46,543 bases of DNA from Deltaproteobacteria bacterium. Lineage in GTDB: Bacteria; Desulfobacterota; Desulfuromonadia; Desulfuromonadales; BM103. The notes under the pieces were generated by a model. The model did no database searches and was not told where the DNA came from. It worked only from the letters and a program-made list of their open reading frames with translations. This document shows positions 25,468 to 35,388 of the stretch, piece after piece. The stretch covers positions 1 to 46,543 of the forward strand of contig JAGXHM010000074.1 in NCBI GenBank assembly GCA_024636155.1, read 5' to 3'. Made by a program: the position numbers and the translations under genes. Position 1 is the first letter of the stretch. Each line of letters opens with the position of its first letter.

Positions 25468-26427
25468 CTACTTATTCAAACCGGCATCTGCAAGAATCTG
25501 CATCACTAACTCGTTGAAGGAGATTCCAGCCTCGGCAGCAGCCTTAGGCAGCAGGCTGGTTTCAGTCATCCCTGGGATAGTGTTAATTTCCAGACAAAAG
25601 AACTTTCTCTCCCGTACCATAAAATCGACTCTTGCTGCCCCCCGGCAAGAAAGGGCTTTACATGCAGCTACGGATACTTCCTGGAGTCGATTATAGAGAA
25701 CCGCTTCCAACGGTGCTGGCAGCAGATACTCGGTTTGCCCAGGCGTATATTTTGATTCGTAATCGTAAAAACCGCTTTTCGGGACAATCTTGATAATCGG
25801 CAGCGGTTCGTTATTCAAGACGCTGACAGTTACTTCATCACCTCGGATAAAATCTTCGATGAGGACCAGGTCGTCGTGCTTCAACGCTTCAGCAAGCCCC
25901 GCTTCCAGTTGTGCTCTGTCATGAACAATGCTGATGCCGATTGTCGATCCTTCCCGTGCTGGTTTAACAATCAGCGGAAAATGACGACAACGCCGCAGCA
26001 CTTCGGCTTGATCATCCCCGGCACGGGTGACCATGAATCCCGGAGTTGATATTTCGTGGTAGAGCAAGGTCTGTTTGGTCACCACCTTATCCATAACCAT
26101 ACTTGATGACATCACACCGCTACCGGTGTAGGGAATTTGCATCAACTCAAGCATTCCCTGAACGGTTCCGTCTTCACCGTAACGCCCATGCAGGCAGATG
26201 AATGCCACCCCAGCTTCAGTTGCCTGCAATTGCTCAGGCAGGTCGCGACCGACATCTATAGCGACTGCGTCACAGCCATTTTCAAGTAATGCCTTCAAAA
26301 CGGCCCGGCCGGTTTTAAGAGAGATCTCACGTTCAGCGGAGAGTCCTCCCATCAGCACGGCAATCTTTTTGTTTTTCAGATCATTACGTTTCGCCATATT
26401 TCTCATCTCACGCTTGCGCTCTTTCAC
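25468..26427 (-). CDS. ddl: D-alanine--D-alanine ligase
   Basis: ATP-grasp enzyme making the D-Ala-D-Ala dipeptide of peptidoglycan. Up to 319 residues: a GTG at 26427 directly abuts the murC stop, and ATGs at 26406 and 26397 are other candidates; the conserved part begins KKIAVLMGGLSAEREIS, so the ATG at 26397 may be right. Key segments: FICLHGRYGEDGTVQG, PYTGSGVMSS, the ATP-grasp lysine in PLIVKPAREGSTIG, ARVDFMV and the metal-binding LEINTIPGMTETSL. The Y/S choice typical of D-Ala (not D-Lac) ligases fits. murB, usually found before this gene in relatives, is missing. Confidence 0.95.
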   Translation of the reverse strand: MKERKREMRNMAKRNDLKNKKIAVLMGGLSAEREISLKTGRAVLKALLENGCDAVAIDVGRDLPEQLQATEAGVAFICLHGRYGEDGTVQGMLELMQIPYTGSGVMSSSMVMDKVVTKQTLLYHEISTPGFMVTRAGDDQAEVLRRCRHFPLIVKPAREGSTIGISIVHDRAQLEAGLAEALKHDDLVLIEDFIRGDEVTVSVLNNEPLPIIKIVPKSGFYDYESKYTPGQTEYLLPAPLEAVLYNRLQEVSVAACKALSCRGAARVDFMVRERKFFCLEINTIPGMTETSLLPKAAAEAGISFNELVMQILADAGLNK

Positions 26428-27804
26428 TCATCCGTTTTTTTCCAGAAGCTGCAACAGTTCATCGCCCACTTGCCAGACATTACCGGCACCGAGAGTGATG
26501 ACAATATCACCTGTTTGCAGTACCGCCTGCAGATGCTCAACGGTGGCTTCTGCATCTCCGGTGTAACAACACGATTTGTGCCCATGGCCGCTGATAGCAT
26601 CGGCAAGTTTCTCTGCAGAGACCTCGGGGCGTGGCTCTTCTCCGGCCGCATAGACGTCCATCACGGCGACATGATCCGCCTGGTAAAAAGCCTTGGTAAA
26701 ATCATCAAAGAGGGCTTCGGTCCTGCTGTACCGGTGTGGCTGAAACACGGCAACAACTCTTCTGTTCCAACCTGAACGTGCCGCAGCCAGAGTCGCCTTA
26801 ATTTCCACCGGATGATGACCGTAATCATCCACCACCATAATCTCCAGAGCTTCACCTTTGACCTGAAAACGTCGCTGCACACCTCCGAAATCCTGAAAGC
26901 CCTCTGCGATTACTGCAAATGGCAGGTCAAGCTCCATACCAACAGCGACAGCAGCTAAAGCGTTGAGCACGTTGTGACGACCTGGCATGCGAATACTCAA
27001 ACGACCAAGAGCTTCACCACGATAGTGAACCAGGAAGCTGGTCCTGTCACATTGATGTTCAATTTCAGTCGCCTGGAAATCCGCTTGAGTAGTCAGGCCG
27101 TAAGTCACCAGACGTTTCTTAACTTCAGGAATCATCCCCTGCAGGTTTTCATCATCAAGACAGAGGATAACGAGCCCGTAAAATGGCACCTTGTTAATGA
27201 ACTCAATAAAGGTAGTGCGGATTTCATCCAGATCGCGATAATAGTCGAGATGGTCCTCATCAACATTAGTCACAACCGCAATGGTGGGTGATAACTTGAG
27301 AAAAGAGCCATCCGACTCATCGGCTTCTGCAACCAGGAATTTGCCCTGCCCCAGCTTGGCATTGGAACCAATCGAATCGAGACGTCCACCAATTACCACA
27401 GTCGGATCAATATCGCCGTGGGAGAGTACCGTTGCTACCATGCTGGTGGTTGTTGTTTTGCCATGGGTTCCGGCAATCGCGATGCCATGCTTCATACGCA
27501 TCAATTCAGCCAGCATTTCAGCGCGCGGGATGACTGGAATTTTGCGCCGATTAGCTTCCTGTACTTCAGGATTCTGAAGATTGACTGCTGTAGAGGTCAC
27601 CACAACATCCACCTCGGCAAGATTTTCAGTACGGTGACCATAAGCAATGGTACCGCCAAGACTTGCCAGCCGCCGGGTAAGGTCACTCTCTTTAAGATCT
27701 GACCCAGAAACCTGGTAGCCAAGATTAATGAGCACTTCAGCAATACCGCTCATACCAATACCACCGATACCGACGAAATGAATTTTTTGAATCTTGCCGT
27801 ACAT
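26428..27804 (-). CDS. murC: UDP-N-acetylmuramate--L-alanine ligase
   Basis: First amino-acid ligase of the muropeptide stem. 458 residues. N-terminal UDP-binding Rossmann-like domain ([18 protein letters not shown]), ATP loop [16 protein letters not shown] near 112-127, catalytic middle domain with [14 protein letters not shown] and [11 protein letters not shown]-terminal domain with [16 protein letters not shown]. All intact. It follows murG by 11 bases and abuts ddl. Confidence 0.97.
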   Translation of the reverse strand: MYGKIQKIHFVGIGGIGMSGIAEVLINLGYQVSGSDLKESDLTRRLASLGGTIAYGHRTENLAEVDVVVTSTAVNLQNPEVQEANRRKIPVIPRAEMLAELMRMKHGIAIAGTHGKTTTTSMVATVLSHGDIDPTVVIGGRLDSIGSNAKLGQGKFLVAEADESDGSFLKLSPTIAVVTNVDEDHLDYYRDLDEIRTTFIEFINKVPFYGLVILCLDDENLQGMIPEVKKRLVTYGLTTQADFQATEIEHQCDRTSFLVHYRGEALGRLSIRMPGRHNVLNALAAVAVGMELDLPFAVIAEGFQDFGGVQRRFQVKGEALEIMVVDDYGHHPVEIKATLAAARSGWNRRVVAVFQPHRYSRTEALFDDFTKAFYQADHVAVMDVYAAGEEPRPEVSAEKLADAISGHGHKSCCYTGDAEATVEHLQAVLQTGDIVITLGAGNVWQVGDELLQLLEKNG

Positions 27805-27815
27805 GATTTACCCCT

Positions 27816-28895
27816 TCAGCTCACTTCCAAAAGAACGGTCCGACATTCTTGCAATATCCGCGCAGCAGCACCGCGACGAGCTAATCTTTTTGCCGAACCG
27901 GCCATCGTTATAAGGCTGATCCGGTCATGCAATAAGCCACCGACCAGCTTTGCCAGACGCTCAGGCGTCAGATCAGCTTCCTCCATCATCAGGGCTGCCC
28001 CCTTGGCTGCCATGGCCTGGGCATTTACCGACTGATGATTGGCAGCTGCATACGGATATGGCACCAGAACCGCCGGACGCCCGCAAGCAGTTAACTCAGC
28101 AAGAGTCGTAGCTCCAGCACGACATACGATCAATGTGGCCTTTGCATAGGCTTGTGCCATATCGACGATAAACGGCTGAACATCGACATTTGGCCAGCCA
28201 ATTTCCTGGTAACCTCTCACGGTTTCCTCATAATCCAGTTGTCCTGACTGATGCACGATTTCCAGTTTTTCTCGCCATTCAGAGAGATTCGGCAGGGCAG
28301 CAACCACGGCGCGATTAATTGCCCTTGCCCCTTGACTGCCACCGAACACCAACAAGCAGACCTTGTCTTCCGGAAGGTTCGGACAACTTTCCATTGCCGA
28401 GCGAACCGGGTTTCCGGTCAAGACTGTTGCGCTACTGTGAAAAGCCCGGTCTGCCTCGGCAAAAGAGAGACAAACTCTTTTCGCCCAATGGCCCAGCAGA
28501 CGGTTGGCCAAACCAGGCCAGGCATTCTGCTCATGAACCAGGTACGGTATCTTTAATGTTTTTGCCGCCAACAGAACAGGAACCGAAGCATAGCCACCAA
28601 CACCAATCACGACATCCGGTGTAAATTCCCGCAAAATCGTTCTCGACTGACCAAAGCTTTTCACCAGCTTGCCAAGAACTTTCAGACGATCAAAGAAACC
28701 CAATCCAGCCCAACCACTCATCTCAATAGTTTTTAAAGACCAGCCGAGCTCTGGCAACATCCGGGCTTCCAGACCTCTTTCAGTGCCGACAAAGAGAACT
28801 TCACTCTGCGGTTCCTCGTACTTAAGTTGCTCGGCCAGTGAAATTGCCGGGAAGAGATGTCCGCCAGTGCCACCACCAGCCAGCAATATTTTCAT
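27816..28895 (-). CDS. murG: UDP-N-acetylglucosamine--N-acetylmuramyl-(pentapeptide) pyrophosphoryl-undecaprenol transferase
   Basis: GT-B glycosyltransferase that converts lipid I to lipid II on the inner face of the membrane. 359 residues. The glycine-rich loop GGGTGGHLFPAISLAEQL lies at 7-24, a second G loop GVGGYASVPVLLAAK near 95, the third VFGGSQGARAINRAV near 185, and the donor-sugar site CRAGATTLAELTACGRPAVLVPYPYA near 262. It overlaps the ftsW stop by four bases (ATGA). Confidence 0.97.
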   Translation of the reverse strand: MKILLAGGGTGGHLFPAISLAEQLKYEEPQSEVLFVGTERGLEARMLPELGWSLKTIEMSGWAGLGFFDRLKVLGKLVKSFGQSRTILREFTPDVVIGVGGYASVPVLLAAKTLKIPYLVHEQNAWPGLANRLLGHWAKRVCLSFAEADRAFHSSATVLTGNPVRSAMESCPNLPEDKVCLLVFGGSQGARAINRAVVAALPNLSEWREKLEIVHQSGQLDYEETVRGYQEIGWPNVDVQPFIVDMAQAYAKATLIVCRAGATTLAELTACGRPAVLVPYPYAAANHQSVNAQAMAAKGAALMMEEADLTPERLAKLVGGLLHDRISLITMAGSAKRLARRGAAARILQECRTVLLEVS

Positions 28896-30004
28896 CGCAA
28901 CTCCCCCGGTAGATGACGTGAAACGTTCAGCAAAAGCCCTATTGCAGCCAGCGTTGTCACTAGACTTGTTCCACCATACGAGATCAGCGGCAAGGCCAAC
29001 CCTTTGGTTGGAACCATGCCCAAGACCACGGCCATGTTGACGAAAGCCTGCATGCCGATCAGCAAGGTGAGACCGAAAGCGAGAAAGCAGTTGAATTCAG
29101 TTGGCGCATTGAGTGATGTTCGCAATCCACGTAAAACCAGCAACATGAACATCGCAGCGATGACTATCACGCCGACAAAACCAAGCTCTTCGCCAATAAC
29201 GGAGAAGATAAAGTCAGTATGTGCCTCAGGCAGGAAAAAGAGTTTCTGCTTACTCTCACCAAGGCCTTGTCCAAACGCCCCGCCGGATCCGAAGGCAATC
29301 CAACTCTGAATAATCTGGAAGCCAGTATTACTTGGATCTTCCCATGGATTCAAAAACGCCAGAATCCTCCGCCGCCGGTAGTCAACGTTCATGATCATAA
29401 AGTAGAAAAAAGGGAGAGCGATCAAGCCGACGCTGACCAGATAACTCAAACGAGTACCGGCTATCAGCAGCATGCCAGTGGCCACGACTCCGAGTGTCAG
29501 AGCACTTCCAAGATCCGGTTGAGCCAGCAGCAATCCGAGGAGTACCGCCAAAATCAACATGTACGGCAGAAAGCCAAAACGGAAGCTTTTGACTTTATCC
29601 TGTTTGCGCGCCAGAGAGTGCGCCATGAAAAGCACCAGACCGATTTTGACAAATTCCGCTGGTTGGAAAGTAAAACCAGCAATCTTGATCCAACGGGCTG
29701 CGCCACCAACCTTTTTACCAACGCCCGGGATCAGAACGGCTATCAGCAGCAGAACACACAATCCCAATACCGGCCAGGCGGCCTTACGCAGAACTTCAAG
29801 GTCAATTCGCATCAATAGAGCCATAACGCCGAAACCAAGCATGGCATAGACACCCTGAAGCTTGAGAAAATGCAGGCTGTCGCCGTAATCTCGCACCGCC
29901 ATAATTGACGAGGAAGAAAACACCATAACGACACCGAGACAGGTCAAGCAGACTGTCAGCAGAAGCATGGAATGATCGGTTCCTTGCCTAATTTCCATTG
30001 ACAC
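28892..30004 (-). CDS. ftsW: Peptidoglycan glycosyltransferase / division protein FtsW
   Basis: SEDS-family integral membrane protein, 370 residues and about ten helices, which polymerises septal glycan with PBP3 (FtsI). Typical segments: QPDLGSALTLGVVATGMLL, the loop NPWEDPSNTGFQIIQSWIAFGSGGAFGQGLGESKQKLFFLPEAHTDFIF-type region (shown here by GQGLGESKQKLFFLPEAHTD) and KGLALPLISYGGTSLV. The SEDS catalytic Asp is the one in the PEAHTDFIF loop region. Overlaps both murD (17 bases) and murG. Confidence 0.95.
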   Translation of the reverse strand: MSMEIRQGTDHSMLLLTVCLTCLGVVMVFSSSSIMAVRDYGDSLHFLKLQGVYAMLGFGVMALLMRIDLEVLRKAAWPVLGLCVLLLIAVLIPGVGKKVGGAARWIKIAGFTFQPAEFVKIGLVLFMAHSLARKQDKVKSFRFGFLPYMLILAVLLGLLLAQPDLGSALTLGVVATGMLLIAGTRLSYLVSVGLIALPFFYFMIMNVDYRRRRILAFLNPWEDPSNTGFQIIQSWIAFGSGGAFGQGLGESKQKLFFLPEAHTDFIFSVIGEELGFVGVIVIAAMFMLLVLRGLRTSLNAPTEFNCFLAFGLTLLIGMQAFVNMAVVLGMVPTKGLALPLISYGGTSLVTTLAAIGLLLNVSRHLPGELR

Positions 30005-31358
30005 ATTCCTCGTGACGACTTAGGGCGCGAAACTCCCGGACAAAGATCTGACCACGCTCTTCAAAACTTTTGAACATATCGAAGCTGGAACAGCCGGGTG
30101 ACAACAGAACAGCCCCCCCTGGTTTGCTCAGACGATTTGCGAGCTCAACCGCTTTGTGCATACTGTTGGCACGATGGATTTCGGCAAGACCGTCAAAAGC
30201 CTTTGCCATACGCTCTGCGGCGGCTCCAATCAGAATCAGGTGAGCAACTTTTTCTTTAATCGGCCCAGCTAAAGGTGAAAGATCTCCTTGCTTGTCCTTG
30301 CCACCGGCAATGAGAACAACAGGTGATTTTAGTCCTGACAAGCTTTTCACCACACTACCGATATTGGTGCCTTTGGAATCGTTGTACCAACAAGCACCAC
30401 GAAGTTCGCCAAGGAACTCCATGCGATGCGGCAAACCAGTGAAGCTTTTGGCCGCGTTCCAGACGACTTCAACCGGGCAGCCTTCAAGTAATAGTGGAAT
30501 CATGGCAGCCATGACATTTTCCTGATTGTGCCGACCACGGATTTGCAATTCATCCACAGGAAAGAGGATTTCACTCTCCTGCCAACGCCAGAGGATCTTG
30601 TCATCGACCAGGCTCATGCCATTTTCCAGTACCGTTTGGCTACTGAAGCAGACCTTGATTGCCCGAGTTTCTGCAGCAGCCTGCATGACCAACGGATCAT
30701 CCAGGTTAAGTATAGCGACATCATCATCTTGCAGATTTTCAAAAATTCTCGCCTTGGCTGCCAGATAACTGGCCATGCTCGGATAACGATCCAGATGATC
30801 TTCTGTAACATTGAGTAACATGGCATAGCGTGGTCGGAAAGCCTCTATCGTTTCCAGTTGGAACGATGACAATTCAACAACCTGCCAGTCATAATTGTGG
30901 CCAACAGCGTCGATCAATGGCGTACCGAGGTTCCCACCAACAAAAACTTGCTCACCCCAGGCCTTTATCATCTCGCCGACCAGGGTGGTTACCGTTGATT
31001 TACCGTTGGTACCCGTGATGGCAATCATGGTTCCCGACAACTCATGCCAGGCGATTTCAACTTCACCGAGCACTGTAACCCCTTCTTTGCAACATGCATC
31101 CAAAACCGGGATATCAAGGGGCACACCGGGACTGACAACGACCAGGTCAGCGACCGTGAAGAGTGCATGGGTGTGACCATCGAGATCCAGCTTCACACCA
31201 GACTCTTTCAGCTCATCAAGATTACCGAGACGATCAGCAGAACGATTGTCGGACAAGATCACCCGGGCGCCCCGTGCAGAGAAAAAACGCGCCAGACTGC
31301 ACCCGGTGGAACCGGCGCCGACTATAACGATTTTCTTATCCTGATAATCTCTTTGCAT
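29988..31358 (-). CDS. murD: UDP-N-acetylmuramoylalanine--D-glutamate ligase
   Basis: Adds D-Glu to the stem peptide. 456 residues. N-terminal nucleotide-binding domain (KIVIVGAGSTGCSLARFF), ATP loop ITGTNGKSTVTTLVGEM near 113-129, NVTEDHLDRYPSM in the middle domain and the C-terminal WYNDSKGTN and VVLIAGGKDKQGD segments. Follows mraY closely and overlaps ftsW at its 3' end. Confidence 0.97.
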   Translation of the reverse strand: MQRDYQDKKIVIVGAGSTGCSLARFFSARGARVILSDNRSADRLGNLDELKESGVKLDLDGHTHALFTVADLVVVSPGVPLDIPVLDACCKEGVTVLGEVEIAWHELSGTMIAITGTNGKSTVTTLVGEMIKAWGEQVFVGGNLGTPLIDAVGHNYDWQVVELSSFQLETIEAFRPRYAMLLNVTEDHLDRYPSMASYLAAKARIFENLQDDDVAILNLDDPLVMQAAAETRAIKVCFSSQTVLENGMSLVDDKILWRWQESEILFPVDELQIRGRHNQENVMAAMIPLLLEGCPVEVVWNAAKSFTGLPHRMEFLGELRGACWYNDSKGTNIGSVVKSLSGLKSPVVLIAGGKDKQGDLSPLAGPIKEKVAHLILIGAAAERMAKAFDGLAEIHRANSMHKAVELANRLSKPGGAVLLSPGCSSFDMFKSFEERGQIFVREFRALSRHEECVNGN

Positions 31359-31371
31359 GCTGTCGAAATTC

Positions 31372-32448
31372 CTATCTCAACTTCAGTGTTGAGAGGCCAA
31401 TCAAAGCCAGAATGATGCTGATAATCCAGAACCTGACAATAATTTTCGGCTCCGCCCACCCTTTTAGCTCAAAATGATGATGGATCGGTGCCATGCGGAA
31501 AACGCGTTTACCATAAAGACGGAACGAAGCCACCTGCACAATCACCGAAAGGGCTTCCATAACGAAAATGCCACCGACAATCACCAGCACGATCTCCTGC
31601 TTGGTAATCACTGCAATGGTACCTATGGCACCACCTAACGACAGACTGCCGACATCACCCATAAAAACCTGAGCCGGGTAAGTGTTAAACCAGAGGAAAC
31701 CAAGCCCGGCACCGATCATGGCACCACACAGGACTGAAAGCTCGCCAGCTCCTTTAACACCGTCGATCTGCAGATAACTCGACAAGGTCGCGTGCCCGGC
31801 CACATAGGCGAAAAGCAGGTAAGCCCCCGCTGCGATAATGACTGGACCTATTGCCAGGCCATCAAGGCCGTCCGTGAGGTTGACAGCATTGCTGGCGCCG
31901 ACAATCACCAGCATGGCGAACGGTACATAGAACCAGCCAAGGTCTGGGTTGACACCTTTAAAAAAGGGGAACGCCAGCGTCGTCTGGAAACCAGGATAAG
32001 CCATCAGGATCATACCGACACCAAAGGCAATCAGCATCTGCCAGAACATTTTTTTACGTGGCGACAACCCATCGCTGTTTTTTTTGCGAATTTTCAGCAA
32101 GTCATCAACAAATCCAATCACGCCGTAACCGACAGTGACCAGAAGTACTAACCAGACGTACATGTTGGTCAAATCAGCCCAAAGCAGGGTCGGCAAGACA
32201 ATGGCAAAAAGAATCAGAGAGCCACCCATAGTCGGTGTCCCCTCTTTCTTGAAGTGGGATTCAGGCCCCAACCGCCGGATTGTTTGTTCCAGCTGCAACG
32301 ACGAAAGTTTTTCAATCAGCCATGGCCCCAGTAAAAAGCTGATAACAAGAGCTGTAATGGCCGCATAGATCGTCCGGAAGGTAATAAACCGGAAGACATA
32401 AAAGATTGAAAATTCCGTGTGCAGTGGGTACAGCAGATGATAGAGCAC
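31372..32448 (-). CDS. mraY: Phospho-N-acetylmuramoyl-pentapeptide transferase
   Basis: Integral membrane enzyme (about ten helices, 358 residues) that transfers the muropeptide to undecaprenyl phosphate to form lipid I. Catalytic segments are visible: the metal-binding DD in GFVDDLLKI near 116, [16 protein letters not shown] near 185-200, [13 protein letters not shown] near 263 and the HHH-type loop [15 protein letters not shown] near 320. Intact. Confidence 0.97.
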   Translation of the reverse strand: MLYHLLYPLHTEFSIFYVFRFITFRTIYAAITALVISFLLGPWLIEKLSSLQLEQTIRRLGPESHFKKEGTPTMGGSLILFAIVLPTLLWADLTNMYVWLVLLVTVGYGVIGFVDDLLKIRKKNSDGLSPRKKMFWQMLIAFGVGMILMAYPGFQTTLAFPFFKGVNPDLGWFYVPFAMLVIVGASNAVNLTDGLDGLAIGPVIIAAGAYLLFAYVAGHATLSSYLQIDGVKGAGELSVLCGAMIGAGLGFLWFNTYPAQVFMGDVGSLSLGGAIGTIAVITKQEIVLVIVGGIFVMEALSVIVQVASFRLYGKRVFRMAPIHHHFELKGWAEPKIIVRFWIISIILALIGLSTLKLR

Positions 32449-32460
32449 GTTTAATCTCCG

Positions 32461-33858
32461 TCAGTCGCCGTTTACGGCAATCTTTTGTGTTGCTGTACGC
32501 AAAGTGGCAGTGACCTTTTCCATACGCATCCCTCGTGAACCCTTGATCAGAATCCGATCCCCAGCCTGAAGCACCTCAAGAAGTCGCGCCGCTAACTCAT
32601 CATGGCTGCTGGCAACAAAAACCTTGTCTATTGGCAACCCCGCATCCAGAGCACCGCGCGCGATCTCTTCTGCAAGGACACCATAAGTAAAGAGCCAATC
32701 GGTTCGTTCGGCGGCAATGACCCCAATCTGCTTATGTAATTCCGGACCAGTTGGCCCCAATTCGAGCATATCCGCCAGAACCGCGATGCGCCGACCGACT
32801 GAACCGAGATCGTGGAGTGCGTCGAGAGCAGCGTGTACCGACAAAGGATTTGCGTTATAACTATCCTCAAGCACCACAATATCTCCCGGAAATTCAAGAA
32901 GTTCCATGCGTCCCGGGCAGGGCTTAAAAGTTTCCAGGCCGGTTACGATGTCCTTCAATCTGACACCGAGTACCGTAGCTGCCGCCGCAGCAGCAAGAGC
33001 ATTGGAGACATTGTGGCGTCCCGGCAAAGGCAGCACGACCCGTTGCACGACACCATCAATCGACAGTTCAAAAGCGACCGATCCGTTTTGAACCATAATT
33101 TTGTCCGCCCGAATGGTTGCATCCTGCCTGGTCCCGAAAAAAACCTTACGAACGCCATTGGCCACCGGCAACGGACAGATTTCCGGGTCGTCTGTATTGA
33201 TCAGGGCGACACCATCTGCCGGCAAGCTGATAAAGAGCTCTCCTTTGGCTCTGGCCACTCCAGAAATTTCTTTGAAATTTTCCAGATGCCCGGCACCAAT
33301 GTTGGTAATCAGACCGATATTTGGCGTTGCGATTTCAGCCAAACGGGCAATTTCGCCACGCGTACTCATCCCCATCTCAACAACCGCCCAATGATGCTCA
33401 GGCCTCAATTCAAAGAGGGTCCGCGGCACGCCGATCAAATTGTTGAAATTTCCTGCCGACTTCAACCCCGGCCCGTTGTGCTCCAGAATGGACGCCAGCA
33501 TCTCCTTGCAAGTGGTCTTTCCCGAGGTTCCGGTAATGCCGACAACCGGGCCAGCAAATTGACGCCGCACGGCTGCAGCGAGATCTCCCAGAGCCTTGAG
33601 TGTGTCAGCAACCTTCACGACCGGAACCAGCAAACCGCCGATCATCTCCTCGCTGAGGCAAGCTGCAGCGCCACGTTGTATCGCCTGTGTCAGATAATCA
33701 TGTCCGTCGTAATTATCGCCACGGAGCGGAATAAAAAGATCACCCGGCTGCACTGTGCGACTGTCTGTGGAAAAACCCTGAAACTCGACAGAAGCGCCGT
33801 TCTGCATCAAATGGCCGCCGGTGATTTCGGCAACAGCGCGCATATCCATGCGAATCAT
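32461..33858 (-). CDS. murF: UDP-N-acetylmuramoyl-tripeptide--D-alanyl-D-alanine ligase
   Basis: Completes the pentapeptide by adding D-Ala-D-Ala. 465 residues. N-terminal substrate domain with GFSTDSRTVQPGDLFIPLRG, ATP loop GITGTSGKTTCKEMLAS near 107-123, NIGAGHLENF, and C-terminal LEDSYNANPLSVHAAL. Overlaps the murE stop by four bases and is followed 12 bases on by mraY. Confidence 0.97.
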   Translation of the reverse strand: MIRMDMRAVAEITGGHLMQNGASVEFQGFSTDSRTVQPGDLFIPLRGDNYDGHDYLTQAIQRGAAACLSEEMIGGLLVPVVKVADTLKALGDLAAAVRRQFAGPVVGITGTSGKTTCKEMLASILEHNGPGLKSAGNFNNLIGVPRTLFELRPEHHWAVVEMGMSTRGEIARLAEIATPNIGLITNIGAGHLENFKEISGVARAKGELFISLPADGVALINTDDPEICPLPVANGVRKVFFGTRQDATIRADKIMVQNGSVAFELSIDGVVQRVVLPLPGRHNVSNALAAAAAATVLGVRLKDIVTGLETFKPCPGRMELLEFPGDIVVLEDSYNANPLSVHAALDALHDLGSVGRRIAVLADMLELGPTGPELHKQIGVIAAERTDWLFTYGVLAEEIARGALDAGLPIDKVFVASSHDELAARLLEVLQAGDRILIKGSRGMRMEKVTATLRTATQKIAVNGD

Positions 33859-35363
33859 CGCTGACCTCCTGCCTGCAGCGCTTTGCGTAATTCTTCCCGA
33901 TCGTCGAAGTGGATACGGCCAGTACCGAGAATCTGGTAATCCTCATGGCCTTTACCGGCAACCAGCAAGAGATCTCCAGACCTCAGCATGTTAACAGCAA
34001 ACTGAATGGCTTCAGCGCGGTCAGGAATGACAACGTAACCCTTGTCTTCGGCACTTTGCGCTTCACCCTTGCTCCATTCACGCCCATAAACCTTGACCAG
34101 ACCGCTACGAACGTCGTTGATAATCTGCTCTGGATCTTCTGTACGCGGGTTATCCGATGTTGCGATTGCGATATCGGAACCGCGGGCAACGACTTCGGCC
34201 ATAACCGGCCGCTTACTGCGATCTCGATCACCGCCGCAACCAAAGACAGTCAGAATCCGTTGCGGGGCGAGTGCCTGCATCGCTGCAATGGCTCGGCGCA
34301 AAGCATCACCCGTATGTGCATAATCGACCAGGATGACCGCATCACGATCATTCTCAATCAGTTCAAGACGTCCCGGAACGCCAGCACACACGGCAAGGCC
34401 TTGAGAAATTGTTTGTGGGGACAGGCCAAGTGCAACAGCGGCGCCGATGGCGCAGAGCAGGTTCTCAACATTAAAATCACCGAGCAGAGGACTGACAATT
34501 TCGACAATCCCAAGTGGCGTCACCACCTGGCCACAAATCCCCTTCAAAGAGACATCAAGATCTTCGGGATAGACATCAGCCTTCCGGTCACGGCCGCAAG
34601 TCAGAGCGCCAGGTAACATTGCCGCCAATCGCTGACCGTAGGCATCATCAATATTGATGACTGCGCGACCGTTGTCGCGTGGCAGCAGTTCTTTGAAAAG
34701 ATAACATTTACTCGTAAAGTAGCGCTCCATATCCAGATGGTAATCAAGATGTTCAGGAGTCAGATTGGTAAATACGCCGACCTCGAAATGCACGCCATCG
34801 GCACGGCACTGGTCCAGAGCGTGTGATGAGACCTCCATCACCAGTGACCGTGCACCGCTCTGCCGAAAATCGCTAATCTGCTTCATCAAATCATGAGATT
34901 CTGGTGTAGTATGAGGAGCCTGGCGCAGATCGCTGCCATACCGATAATTAATCGTACCGACCACCGCCGGTGACAAATCAGCCTGATCCAGAATCGCTTC
35001 CAGCAGATAAGTTATGGTCGTCTTACCGTTGGTACCGGTTACGCCGACAACCTTCATATCGTTGGTCGGATTGCCGTAAAACTCAGCAGCTGCCAGCGCC
35101 ATAGCCTGACGCGAATTTTCCACCAGCACCGTAGTCACCGACTCAAGGTTCTCTGTCATCTCTTCAGCAAACACCACCCTGGCACCGTTTGCTATCGCAC
35201 TGGGGATAAAACTGTGCCCATCGCTGACAACCCCTCGCAAAGCGAAAAAAGCATCACCGTGCCTCACCTGACGGGAATCGTAGTGCAGACCACTCACCTC
35301 AAGCTCCATCTCTCCATGGATTTGTAGCACCGGGCAGCTTTTCAGGAGTTGCGATAGCTTCAT
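33855..35363 (-). CDS. murE: UDP-N-acetylmuramoyl-tripeptide synthetase, probably meso-diaminopimelate-adding
   Basis: 502 residues from the ATG at 35363, where the conserved MKLSQLLK text begins; upstream in-frame starts would overlap ftsI. N-terminal domain with SGLHYDSRQVRHGDAFFALRG, ATP loop VTGTNGKTTITYLLEAIL near 112-129, and the C-terminal specificity loop DNPRTEDP. DNPR is the meso-DAP form (lysine enzymes differ here), so the cell wall should be of the usual Gram-negative DAP type. Between ftsI and murF. Confidence 0.96.
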   Translation of the reverse strand: MKLSQLLKSCPVLQIHGEMELEVSGLHYDSRQVRHGDAFFALRGVVSDGHSFIPSAIANGARVVFAEEMTENLESVTTVLVENSRQAMALAAAEFYGNPTNDMKVVGVTGTNGKTTITYLLEAILDQADLSPAVVGTINYRYGSDLRQAPHTTPESHDLMKQISDFRQSGARSLVMEVSSHALDQCRADGVHFEVGVFTNLTPEHLDYHLDMERYFTSKCYLFKELLPRDNGRAVINIDDAYGQRLAAMLPGALTCGRDRKADVYPEDLDVSLKGICGQVVTPLGIVEIVSPLLGDFNVENLLCAIGAAVALGLSPQTISQGLAVCAGVPGRLELIENDRDAVILVDYAHTGDALRRAIAAMQALAPQRILTVFGCGGDRDRSKRPVMAEVVARGSDIAIATSDNPRTEDPEQIINDVRSGLVKVYGREWSKGEAQSAEDKGYVVIPDRAEAIQFAVNMLRSGDLLLVAGKGHEDYQILGTGRIHFDDREELRKALQAGGQR

Positions 35364-35388
35364 AAGATCCGTCAGCAATAAATACTCA

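Noticed and set aside
32812-33864. A 350-codon open frame on the plus strand opposite murF
   Set aside because: It runs antisense to an intact, strongly conserved murF and its product shows no domain pattern; it is a by-product of murF codon use.
33909-34616. A 235-codon plus-strand open frame opposite murE
   Set aside because: Antisense to conserved murE sequence, no ribosome site, no recognisable protein pattern.
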